Source: Piper betle (lineage: Eukaryota; Streptophyta; Magnoliopsida; Piperales; Piperaceae). From it: a stretch of 64,000 nt of DNA. Within the stretch, counting starts at the first letter, position 1; each line of letters starts with the position of its first letter. The stretch is from positions 310,001 through 374,000 of the forward strand of contig JAURVB010013801.1 in NCBI GenBank assembly GCA_033002965.1, in the 5' to 3' direction. The notes under the pieces are model-generated. The model was given only the letters and a program-made list of their open reading frames with translations. It ran no database searches and was not told where the DNA came from. Below are positions 1 to 11,114 of the stretch, in pieces. The translations under genes and the position numbers were made by a program.

Positions 1-218
1 GTCAAATAAAATCAAATTTAATCGGCCGATAAATAATTAATAAATAAGCCAACTTTTAATGGGGCCGTATACCCTTTTACCCTTTTACCCGTATCTGCGA
101 AGGGTAAGAACCGCCTAAGACATCGGACTATTGACTCGCGTCGTCGCGTGCCCTAACCTTCTCCCCGTCGGTGCCGCCTTTTCCGGCGAACTTTTCGCTC
201 CGGCGGCGGCGAAGGAAG
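1..218. other. 5' flank of the zinc-finger gene
   Basis: AT-rich at the left edge, becoming GC-rich from about position 110 towards the start codon at 219. It presumably holds the promoter and 5' UTR of the following plus-strand gene. I see no clear TATA box at a sensible distance and no other gene. Confidence 0.4.
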
Positions 219-3200
219 ATGGAGTCGAGGGAGAGAGACCGCGACGGGGAAGATCGTCCGCGCCGTCATTTGAGCAGCTTGGTTGTTCGACCGTCGACGT
301 CGGGGAGCGATGTCGAAGAGAAGGCCGCCGTCGCCGCCGCCGTCTGCGACGGCGGCGGACGAGGCCGCGGCGGTGGAGGAGGCATAGAGGGTGATAAGCG
401 ACCCCATGCCAGCGAGTCTTTTCATGCCCGCTCGGATCGGTTACGCGGCGGTCGTCGTAGTCACCAAGGTCTGCCGTCTCCTCCTCCTTTTGTAGTGTTC
501 GTTACTTCTCTTTTTGATGATCGTTTTGTTGTTTGTTCGATCTATTCTATGGTATAGAGCTTTTTTTGTTTTTGTACGATCTGTTGGTTGTTTATCGCGA
601 TGATGTCATTGACGTACAACTCTCGCGTTGAAGTGATAGATGCTTTGATTAATGTTTTGAAGTCTGCGAATGTCTAGTGTTCGAAGCAAGTATTGAAGAT
701 GTTGATACAAAAATATCATCCTTGTAGCCTTTACCTTCTCCTATTTAATATAGGTTGGCCGTCTAAGTTGTTTAACTAGCAGGCGAGACGGTGTACTACG
801 AATCGATCAAAGTTTTCTCGTTCACTTGAGCTTTTATGAGTAAGATATTAATTTAAATGGGTAAAAGTGGAAATTTGGATCTGAAATGTATGTGCGATAA
901 CATTATGGTGAGGTTGGTTACGCCACTGACTTGCTAAAAGATTGAGTCGATCGGTTCTCATTTTGTGTAAGGGTAATATATGTCTGTTTTATTATTCAGT
1001 ATGAAGGGGGTATGAAGTATCTTGTTAATAATATGTTTTTTACGTCCATGCCATTGGGAGCGGCTTGGAGAGAATATTTGTATTCGATGTTGCTGTTTAA
1101 TTGCAACGTACAATTCTCACTAAACAATAACTATGCTTTTTCCTTACTTTAAATGGAAGCTATGATATTTGCATTCTTTTTTTAGTAATAACATGTTTGT
1201 TTGTGAGAATGCTTATGGCTATTTTGTATTCCTTCTCTGACTTTTTTCCTTGCTATATCTTATGTAAGTTTACTTTAATCTGATTTATCTTTTTGTTTTT
1301 CCATTTTGAACTTCTGTTGATTTTTGCTTATCATGGAATGCTCATTCTATGAAGGATCCTTGTTATAGCATAGAAACATTGATAATTTGCATTGTCTTGT
1401 CAGAATGTAGACTTGACCTACTCACTTTAATTTTTCGAATATTCTGGCTTCACTCAATGTTTTATGTTTGCTAGCCTCAATTTCTTCTTATCTTGAAAGA
1501 CACATCATTATCATATTATCACACCATCCCAACTAGGTTGGACAGGCATCTTGTATTTCTTATCATTAAATGATTGTTCTTGCAATCAGAGCAACAGCGG
1601 GAAAAAACCCAATCAGAACAAAGCAGCTAAGAACCCATGGCGATTTACCACTTATCCAAATGGGATAGGATATGAAGGAGAAGAAGGATAGAGATTTAAC
1701 ATATGATTCCCGTATATTGGATTGATTAGAACTCAGATTAAGCATTTGTGCTCATTGAAGCTTAAAACCTTTGTGGGTTTTTTTGCAGTGGTGGGCAGTC
1801 ACTAGTTGTGCTCATATCAATAGTCGGCCAACAATGTCTGCTATGAGATGGGCTTTTATTCGGAAGTAATTTTAGAAGTGATCATACTTAGAACTAGGGA
1901 AGATTGGAGTCTGGTTATGAAATATACACAGCAAATAGTGTGCAGAGATATTGCTCAGTTTCCTCACACTTGCAGTATGCCTGATCTTCATAACCTTTTT
2001 GCGGAGTACGTAGTTGTGGAACCCTGTCCCTTTTTTGGATAAGATGGAAGAACGAAAAAGAAGAAGATTTTTAGTCTAACCAGCAGATGTATTTCTGTAT
2101 TGCGGTGCAACTCATGTTTTCAAAGCTGAGTGCAAGCATAAGGCTCAACGTGAGGAAACAGGATCTTGCAATCAAGATTTGATGTTTGCTATTTTTGCTA
2201 TACTTTAATGGTTTGAGAGAAACTAAGGACATCTTGATGATTATACATGAAAAATGCCGTTGGTGAAGCCATCCAACTTTAAAAAAATACCGAGTATTTC
2301 ATCTGTTCAAGAACTTCATATCATCAAACTGAATGTGTTCGGGGTTAAAAAGGAAAATTGGTTGTGACGGATTTGGGGATGATGAGTTTTTTGCATGGTT
2401 CTCACCTGGATGAGTTGTAATGTTGTTGCTGCCTGTGTGTGGACTCATTGTTTAGCTTATGGAAGATTTCTTGGCTCAAATATCGGGTAGACCGATTTGT
2501 TGTCTTCTTGAATGAGAACATATACTCAATTATTAATTATGTTCATTGGTAGCAAGGAGGATATCATGAGAATTGGCAAGGTTTGTGGGAGCATATACTT
2601 CAAGTTATCCATCTGTTTCAACATTCTCTCTTCTGCTCAGTTTTCCTCTATGATATTCTTATTAGCCGATTGGTTAGCTGAAGCACTATGTTTAACATTG
2701 TTAGGAACCATAACTTCATCCCCATTGTGGTATCCGGCACACTTCTTTGTTTCCATTCAAGTGGCAGACATGGAGGCAATTTAATTTTCTGTTTATGGGA
2801 GTTGCTCGATGTGTTACATCAATTCAATTACAAAACTACATGACTGAATGGATGTTCTACAGTTCTTTTGAGTTGATCTCATTGTCAGTAATATAGTTTG
2901 GAGTTAGCTTGTTATCTCCGCTGACTATTGAAATCATTATGTATAACCATTCCTTTACGGGTGGGTCAATATAGTCTACCTGAAGAAACTTTTACTTGTT
3001 TGTGAGGTCAGTGGCTCCCGGCTGTTGCTTTAACTTGTTAGTTTCACCATTAGCATCAGTGATGGAAGCTCTTTTGAGAGAGGCTTTGTTGCAGGTAGCT
3101 TTTGTTAGCCATTAGTGTATTGTTTGAGGTCAAGCACAGGCCCTCTTGCGCACCCCTTGACTTACTTGTTCTTCATTAAATTGGTTATCTTATATTGAGT

Positions 3201-4284
3201 GGCTCATCAACTTTCCAGGATATGGAGAACGGTCAAGTTCTGTATCACCGTTGCACCAAAGGAGAGCAGATCATGATTATGATGGTGATCATGACAATGG
3301 AAGTCCTCTTCACCATGGTCGTGGTTTTGAGCGTGGGAGAGGTCCAGGTAGGGGTCGAGGTTTTTCACCATCATACCGGAGTAAGCAACCCCACAGCAGA
3401 GATTTTGGCAGGCAAGAGATGGAACCCGCACATTTCAGAGGTGAAGGGATCCCTGGAAACGATCACAATATTTCTTTAAGAGAAGGAGATTGGCTTTGTT
3501 CCGGTCCAAGGTATGTTTCCCTTTATAAAGATGCAGTTTATTTTCTGCTGTGGACTCTACTGTTATAAATTGGCTGTGAACTTCTAGAGTAGTGTTTCTT
3601 ATTAGGAGAGAGTGTAACTTTCACAATCATGATGGGCACTTTTCATGTTTGATGTATGTATGCATTATGGGTAGGTGTGGGAATTTGAACTTTGCGCGAA
3701 GATCATTTTGTCATAATTGCAAGAAAGGCAGGTTCGAGCAGGAAGCAATCAGGCCTATTATCAGTCCTTGCCGGGGCTATCCAGGTCCCCTTCCACCACT
3801 TAGGCCTCCACCTCAAATGTCTGGACCACCTGTGGAACGTGTGTCTCGAAGTGAATTCCATATATATGGTGCCTCTCCACCTCGTGAGTGGAAAAGAGAT
3901 GGCCCAAGAGAATATGCAGCTCCATTATCCCCTAGGCGAGGGGAGAGATTTTCTGACCTCGGGTTTCAGACGGGTAGGGGCCAGTATCATGAAGAAGTAT
4001 TCAGAGAAATGGGAAGATCTGGCAGGCTACCGCCTCCTGACTGGGTGCCCAGAAGCAAGGGAAGAAGTGATTTCCTAAGTAGAAGGGGAGAGTATAGCGA
4101 CAGAAACAAGATAGGCCCATGGACATCCCCTCCATTGCAACTACCTCGTCATACCAAATGGGTGGGCGATGAGAGGGAACGGAGTAGGTCTCCTCCAAGG
4201 AGGGGTGGATACAAGGGTTTATACACGGGCAGAGCACGAGGGTATCCACAAGCTGCTGAGAGGAGGATGAATACCAAATTTTGA
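219..4284 (+). CDS. RanBP2-type zinc-finger protein, Arg/Gly- and Pro-rich
   Basis: Three exons join in phase: 219-468, 3219-3510 and 3675-4284, giving 383 residues. The first intron is 2.75 kb. Seen in sequence: one RanBP2/NZF zinc finger spanning the second splice junction, with Cys177, Cys182, Cys193 and Cys196, the leading GDW and the CGNLNFARR block typical of plant members. Before it lie an acidic/basic N-terminus and RG repeats (GRGPGRGRG). After it comes a long Pro/Arg/Ser-rich tail (SPPRRGG). In this family such fingers bind single-stranded RNA or protein, and the RG and RS-like surroundings suggest an RNA-binding nuclear protein; that role is inferred. The start at 219 is the first ATG that reads into the conserved part. 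The gene looks intact and is convergent with PRP18. The exact orthologue is not identified. Confidence 0.85.
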
Positions 4285-4657
4285 ACATTTTTGGAGAATT
4301 TTTTCTTGTGATGATGCACCATGAATGTTCTCGACTGTTGGCTATAGTTTTGAGAACTAAACAAAATCGTCGAAGTGGTTTGAACTATGTTATTGTTTTT
4401 CTAATTTGCGTGACTATTATAAAAGGTTTTTTGCTTACTTATCGAGTTCGTTTAGTGACAAAGACGTTTAAAATTTAGAAGAGCGACAGGCTGAATTTAC
4501 CACAGCATTGTTAGCCACTTATGGAGCTGAGTTTACCATCCTGATGGATAAATGAAATATTGGACCTAGTGGCACACATTGATCATCACAACCTCGTTAA
4601 AACAATAGATTCATTGAAAAAACGCACACGGTCCAGATTGTACATAGCATTACAATT
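4285..4657. other. tail-to-tail spacer between zinc-finger gene and PRP18
   Basis: 373 bases between two convergent stop codons. It must contain both 3' UTRs and polyadenylation regions. It is AT-rich, with no coding similarity and no repeat that I can recognise. Confidence 0.5.
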
Positions 4658-7641
4658 CTATGAAGAGGGCGACGGGGCAGGTAGAAGAAGGGGCCTCTCC
4701 TCATCAGCAGCCTGATTAGGCCTACCACTTACCCCTGCCCTCCCCCTCTCTTCTGCAAGTAAAGACTCCAAGTCGCTGCCGTTTGCCAAGCTGTTGAACT
4801 CCACGGCCATTGATGGCAGGGTTGGATACCGACGTTGGCAAAATGTTACCAGCCTTTTGACTGATTGCAGGTACTTGCGAGTGGTTTCATCGTTCATGAT
4901 GTGCGCTACACTGTTCGTGTAAATTTTCTCCCGGGCGGAACGCTCGTGGATGCCAACCATAGTAACACCAATGGGCCACGGTGCATTCCCTATAGCCAGC
5001 TTGATATATTGGTCTGTTGCAGCTGAGTAATTTCTCTTCCGGCAGCATTCAACCACCACCAACAGTGCTTGACGAATATCATCGGGGAGAACCTACAAAG
5101 TATCACAACTGTAATTAACTACAACTTCATTTCACCGATCAAGGATATTGTTCAAAAGTAGAAATAAAGCGGTGTGTGACTCTAATACTAACTCATTTAG
5201 GTGAATGTGAAAAAAAAACATAAATCTTAGTTACAGTCTTTAAGCAAACTAAAATAATGTCAACCTAATTTTTTTTAAAATGCCAATATGCAATATATTA
5301 TCAAAGTTATTTGTTCCATAAGCCAGGGAAATTGGCGAGGATTACCAAAATTTATTCCTTTCTGTCCAATAGCTATACATTACGCTTCCAATCCTATGTC
5401 ATGAAGAACACCCGAGTGACATTTAAAAACAAAAGTGATGATAATAGGCTTTACTTATAAGATCACTCGTACTAGTCCCATTCCAGTTCATTGGCCTCTA
5501 TGTGGTTGCAAATATCAAAATCACAAAGACAAAATCAGCATGTACTCAGGATTCAGCAGACCCTAAGAAAAGTAATTTCTATAACCAAAGTTCACAAGCA
5601 AATTCAAAATCACAAACACAATCAGGAAATCAATGACAAATCACGCTCACCAAACCCCTGCTTCAAAACTGTATAAGAAAATTCTGAAAATATGTCAACT
5701 ATTAGACAACAGCAAAATCTGTCAAATGAACTTAGAATACTTCACATTTATGCTTTTCACTCCTCAATCTTTTCACCTAATTCTTAAATTCCATTCAAAT
5801 GGTGATATTAGATTAAAATAACAAAAGTTTTGGGTAGTTGCTTTTCAAAATCAAGAAAAAAGAAAAAAGTACATACTATAATAATATTCAAAACGTTATT
5901 CAATCAACCTTCTGAGCCTTTCAAATGGAACTGTTTACCATAACTCGATGAAGCCCATAACTTCTAGATTAAATAACACATTCAAAATTATCTTTAAGAT
6001 CAGCGGAATATATATGTAGGATAAATTAGGAGATAACTTTATTAATTTTTTCATGATTTCTTTGACATGGTATATTTCAAACGAATAAAGATTAAAATTT
6101 GTAATTGATAAACGCATATATTTAGGCCCATTAATTAACAACCAACCATAATAAGTCATTAGCTAATCTCTCTCACTAAAAGTTGAGGACACATCAAAAT
6201 AATTGTTCTGTCTGAAAATATCTTTTTTCCACTAATTAAATTAGAAATCCAGGATTATCTTTTGAATCGGCGGGATATCTAGGTATATTAAATTGAGAGA
6301 TATGTTCATTATTTTTTTCATAATTTCCTTGACATGAGCACATCATATCTTAAAGTAATTATCTTTTTTTTAGTTAATTAAATTACATATCCATGATCAT
6401 GCCTCAAATTGTCACTCATCTTCAATCTAAGTATAACCCATTGCTCTCCCCTCCAGAAAGCTCAACTAGAAGCAAAATTGAGCTAGAATAATGCCTTGAA
6501 ATTACCAGAGGTAAAAAGAATTTAAGTAAAAACTTCAGCTATTTTAAATAACTGCAGAATTATATTTATTATGGAGTCTGTAGCAAATTAATATAAAGAA
6601 GAAAATGCTTCAAAATCTTGCTACTAAACATTTAGTAAAGCAAGCAATCGCTGCCTAACAGATAAAGCATCATCATTCCGTTTTCTTCAATCTCTTGACC
6701 AATCAACTTTTCTTATCCTTATTCTCGTCACCTCCAATCTTGTTCTTGATTTCATACCTCAAATTTCACTAGTTCATCAACCAACTCAGATAAGAAACCC
6801 AAAAAAAAGTTAGCACACAAGGCAATACCTTCTTCCTGCAGAACTTGAACAGCGGGGTCAAATACCGAGCGCACTGCTTGTAAGTAGCGACCATGGACTT
6901 CCCCTTGGCCGTCCTCTTCTCCGAATCGGGCATCTCCTCCAACTCCTGGTTCCACTCATTCAACAACCTCTTGAAGAACACGAGAATCCGATCCTCCTCG
7001 CACAAACCCTCGAAATCCGCCTTCATCCGCTTCAAATCCTTGTCGGCATCGACCCCGGACGAGCCCCCGTCGCCGCTCAAGTCCCCGTCGCCGCAGCCGC
7101 CGCCGCCCTCGCCGTCCTCCATCCCGTCCTTGTCGTTACCCTTGCCGCGGCCGTGCAGGATGCCCGTCTTCTGCCGCTTGCGGAGCTCGTAGATGTCGCG
7201 GAGGAAGTCGTTGGTCTGCCCCTCCGTCATGTCGCTGTCGACCTCAAAGACGCCGGCTTTGAGGGTCAGCTTGAGCCGGTCGAGCCTGGCGTCGTCGTCC
7301 TCGCCGAAGAGGGTGATGGGCTGCTTGAGCAGGCGGAGGCGGCGGATGACCTCCGCCCGGGGGAGCACCAGGTTATCGAACCGCCGCTCCTCGGACGGGG
7401 CGGCGGTAGTGGAGGCGGTTGAAGCCGCGGCGGAGGAGGCTGCGGTGGCGGCGGAGGGGGTTACGGGGGCGGAGGCGCCGGTGGTGCGGAGGGATTTGGC
7501 TTGGAGCTCGCGGCGCTCCTCGTCGCGGAGTTGTTGGAGTTGCCTGTTGTGGAGGTCGGAGCGCTTGACGAATTTCTTGCCGGCGAAGCCCTGGTCGACG
7601 GAGCGGCGCTTCTTTTGCAGCTCCTCCTTCAACAAATCCAT
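4658..7641 (-). CDS. PRP18: pre-mRNA-splicing factor 18 (PRP18)
   Basis: Two exons, complement of 6829-7641 and 4658-5092, joined in phase 0 with a 1.74-kb intron; 415 residues, close to the usual plant length. PRP18 acts with SLU7 in the second catalytic step of splicing, holding the exon ends and 3' splice site in the spliceosome. Seen in sequence: N-terminus MDLLKEELQKKR as in plant PRP18; an Ala/Thr-rich linker at about 55-85; a PRP4-like (SFM) motif around residues 88-122 (LPRAEVIRRLRLLKQPITLFGE); an acidic Gly-rich linker; then the Prp18 domain from about 199 to the end, with the strongly conserved block IGNAPWPIGVTMVGIH in exon 2. The ATG at 7641 is chosen because the reading frame upstream has only a TTG. 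Exon 1 is very GC-rich, unlike exon 2. The gene appears intact. Confidence 0.95.
5988..6345. repeat. diverged direct duplication in PRP18 intron
   Basis: Two related blocks of roughly 85 bases, starting near 5988 and near 6252, share the order of motifs: an ATTATCTTT start, a gcgg-atat core, a GAGATA stretch and TTCATGATTTC or TTCATAATTTC followed by TTGACATG. They are old and AT-rich, and inside the only intron of PRP18. No coding content. Confidence 0.5.
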
Positions 7642-7740
7642 CTTTTCTTCTTCTTCTTTGACCAAGCCTACAAATCCTCCCCTACTGCATCTACACGAGT
7701 AGATCCAAAGGGGAAGCCCCTGGTATAGTTTTTATAATAT

Positions 7741-7800
7741 AAGTATAATAATAATAATTATTATTATTATTATTTTTATTATTATTATTATTATTATAAT
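7741..7800. repeat. TAA/TTA microsatellite
   Basis: About 60 bases of TAA turning into TTA repeats, just upstream of PRP18 and just left of a foldback-like element. The switch from TAA to TTA makes the stretch partly self-complementary. Confidence 0.85.
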
Positions 7801-7813
7801 TTAAGAACATTAT

Positions 7814-8520
7814 TCTTGCGCCAAGTAGAGTAATTTTGCTACAAATTAATCTGGGCTGTCTAATTACAAAGACGGCCCCGATTTATTAATTTTTTTTTAA
7901 AAAAATATCACCGATGGACTCGCCGACTGTGGCCAAATTTGGCTGCCGAAGCCGAGCCAGGGGAGGGAGAGCAGGGCAAGGGAGGGAGGGTAGGGGCGGC
8001 GGAGCTGGGGTCGGGGCGGGGAGAGGGGGCCGGGCAAAGCAGCTGGGTGCGAGAGCGGGGGTGAGGGGTGAATGGAGGAGGTGGGCGAAGGGGGAGGGGG
8101 CGAGGGGGGAGCGGGGTAGCTGCGAGGGGGTGGGCATGCAGAGGGGGCGAGGCAGGGGAGGGCAGAGCCGGCCACGATCTGGAGCGAGGTGGCCCCCCCT
8201 CACACCCTGCCGCTCAACCCGCCCCCTTCCCTCCCCCTGCCCTGGCCCTGGCTCCGGCTTCGCCGCTCCTGCTCTCCCTCCCTCGGCCGCCAAATCTGGC
8301 CGGCGAGTCCACCGGCGGCGTCCACAACAAGGCAGCAATGCGGCGGGACGACGGCGTCCACGAGGCGACGGGCCGATGTCTTGGGCTTTTTTAACATTTG
8401 ATCTGGACTATCCTTGTAATCGAACGGCTCAGATCAAATTTTAATTTTTTTAAAACAAATAAATTATATCTAAGCTGTCCTTATAATCGAACGGCCCAGA
8501 ACAGAGCCCGGGGCAAAAAA
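7814..8520. mobile_element. foldback-like non-autonomous element, copy 1
   Basis: The left end near 7850-7890 (ATCTGGGCTGTC, ATTACAAAGACGG, then an A/T run) is matched in reverse complement by the right end near 8398-8450 (GATCTGGAC, TTGTAATCGAACGG, CAGATC, then an A/T run). The right-end motif is repeated at 8476-8497 (TTATAATCGAACGGCCC). Between the ends is a GC-rich core of about 450 bases, dominated on the plus strand by GGGGA and GGCGA and later by CCCTC. The same architecture recurs at 50.8-51.6 kb and 52.1-52.7 kb. The long reading frames in the core are composition-driven and lack protein similarity. It could be a Mutator-like or Pack-MULE-like element; exact ends and target duplication are not established. 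Confidence 0.6.
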
Positions 8521-8539
8521 ATTTTCCACCCCTTAGGAA

Positions 8540-11114
8540 AACATTACCCTTATTATTTTGGGAAGAGCAATCTGTTCATATATATGTTGTTGGCTCCAAA
8601 TTTGAGTACTTGGGTGGGATGGACGCAAAATTGATTTTGGCGCTCTTGTCGCCTATTTCCCATCTTTCTTAGAATATTTAGGGTTTGGATGTAGATATTT
8701 AGGAATTTGAGTCGGGCCAACTAATTAAATTAAAGAATAGTGAAAAGGGCGAGTTCAAGGTTTTGTCTGCTCGAGTAAACAATATATTTCAAGATTATAA
8801 ACACCCATTAGCAAGGTGCGGTTGCACACCTTATTTTGGGTTGAAAAATGAAACAATTTGATTGGCCAGAAGAAACCTTGATCTTAAGAACACAGGTATG
8901 CAGACAAACAGAGTGCAGGACTCATGACCCCGGCCATGGCGCATCTCTCCATCTGAATGAGCGACAAAGCCGACTATTTTCCGGCTGTTCATGGCATTCC
9001 TGATTGGATACATTAAGCTTTGTGGTAAATGGGCATAGTAAGTTACTTCTTCGCTGTCTACTGGATTCTGGTGCTTTGGATGATCTAAAAATGAGACACC
9101 TTTCCATCAAAGCTTGAGGGCCTACAAGTGTAACCATACAAATGAAAAATAATAATAATAATAATAATGTTTAGTATTATAAATTAGAACTAATAGACTT
9201 GATGAGGACCTTCTCAATCTCAGTTTGTTTAAAACCAAGCAGTACGAGTTAAGAGCACAAGAAATCTAAAAGCTGCTCCTTCATTTGGATTATAATAGGC
9301 TGTGTACTCAAGTATAAATCAAGCTCAGATCCATTTTAACAAATTCCTTCCTAATTCTGTCAGACAATATTCATCATTAGAACAAAGCCAAGGGTTCATA
9401 TTCAACTTCTGCATAAGGCAGATTTAAGGGACATGCAAATCTACAATATCAGTATAAGAAGCAAGGAAATGTGAAATGCAACAAAAAGGTGAAATATACT
9501 TGCTTTACCTTATTGAGTATGTCTCTAATTCAATTGATCCGATTTGATCAAACATCTTTTTTGAGTTTCACATGAATATTGGTCAAGCATGTACAATAAA
9601 GAGAATATTTAAATTGAATCAGTACATACAATATGCATCACACTTGACAATTGCTTTTCTAATTAAGCATATTTACCAAATTACAATTAGTGTCAACTTC
9701 AAGCATAAACCACCTTGTACTGTAATTGAATAGACTAAAATAAGGATTCCCGTAAATAAACATTTCTTTGTAAGCTTTTGTACCTCAAAAGATATATCAA
9801 TGAAAGTTTAACTTATGTCATTTTTTATTTTAATTTTACTTAGTTATTAATATATAATTGCAATATATTTTAGTAACAAACATACTTTGATGTAACCCCA
9901 AATTCTATTTTTCGAGATTGCATAAAAGGCTAAGCATGTGGGCAATTTTTTTGCACATAATTATTTTTACGTAAAGGGCCTTTGATTATAAAAATGTTGT
10001 CATTTATAATTATATAGATCTAAATTTAAAATATTTCATAGATGATGATAAAGAAGAGAATCTTTTTGCCAAAAAAAAGAAGATATTTTTTATATTACCT
10101 AATGGTTACAAAATTAAAACTAATACTAGAAGAGAGGAATTTTTTATAACAGAAGGATTACACTGGTTAGAGGGAGAGAGAGAGAGAGAACGGCTATCTT
10201 GATGCTTGCGGTCAACAATAAGCAATTAGATTAGATTTGGATGCTCCTAGCCAAGATGTCAGATTTAGCTGTGCATCGCTTCAAGGAAGTTGGACCTGGC
10301 CACCTCGGGATAATTGTTGTCATCGATTATAACCGGTAATTATTATTATTATTATTTTATTATTTTATAGTTTAATATATAGTAAAAGATGGATGATAAG
10401 GCAATATCGAAACAATAAAATGCGAAGTCAAGATTTTATTAATTGAATGTGAAATTTATACAAGCAAAGTGATAAGAACAAATGAAATAAACCAAAGAAA
10501 ACAATGAGTACCAAAACATAAATAAAAATATAGTTAACATGGAGAAAACAAATAATCAATCTGAATTTTTCCAATGAAGGAAATAACAACTACGTCTCAT
10601 CTTTCTCGCGCGCAGCTCGGCAGCTTCATCTTTTTTACCTGCTCATTATCTGTCATGAATCATGATCTACCATTGTCAGTCAGCAGAATCGGTTCAAAAT
10701 GATGTTTTACTTTATGTTCTCATTTTACTCCATCATGACACATAGGTGACTCTTCTGCTCCTCTGGTTACTTCAAGTTCTGGCATTTAAGCCTCACTTCA
10801 AGATTCCAAAGACTTGCATAAATCTCCCCTTACTAATGATTAAAATGTTGATCGACATCCGTAGGCAGTAAAATGAATTTTACACTGATATATTGAAAAA
10901 TACAAAAGATATTCGTTGGCTCTGAAACTCGCCATCTCCATTTATTCTCATGTCTTTCTACAGGGCATATACAATAATCAAATTGGCTGACACATACAAA
11001 TCAAATATCCAAAAGAGAAGCTACTACTAGAAAAGGATAATTTCATAAACAAATGTGTTGAAGGAGACAAAAACACAGGAAAGCAAATGGTAAACAAAAA
11101 GCAAAATCCTGATC
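8540..11114. other. intergenic, no gene seen
   Basis: AT-rich sequence between PRP18 and the 3' end of the TOL gene. It contains short AAT/ATT runs near 9150 and 10335 and a GA run near 10172-10188. I see no reading frame with recognisable similarity. The stretch at 10900-11114 is probably the TOL 3' UTR. Confidence 0.5.

Noticed and set aside
6893..7728. Long plus-strand frames opposite PRP18 exon 1
   Set aside because: They are antisense shadows of a very GC-rich coding exon. The minus strand carries the conserved protein.
7886..8444. Gly/Arg- and Pro-rich frames on both strands next to PRP18
   Set aside because: They belong to the GC-rich core of foldback-like copy 1, with no recognisable protein and no splice context.
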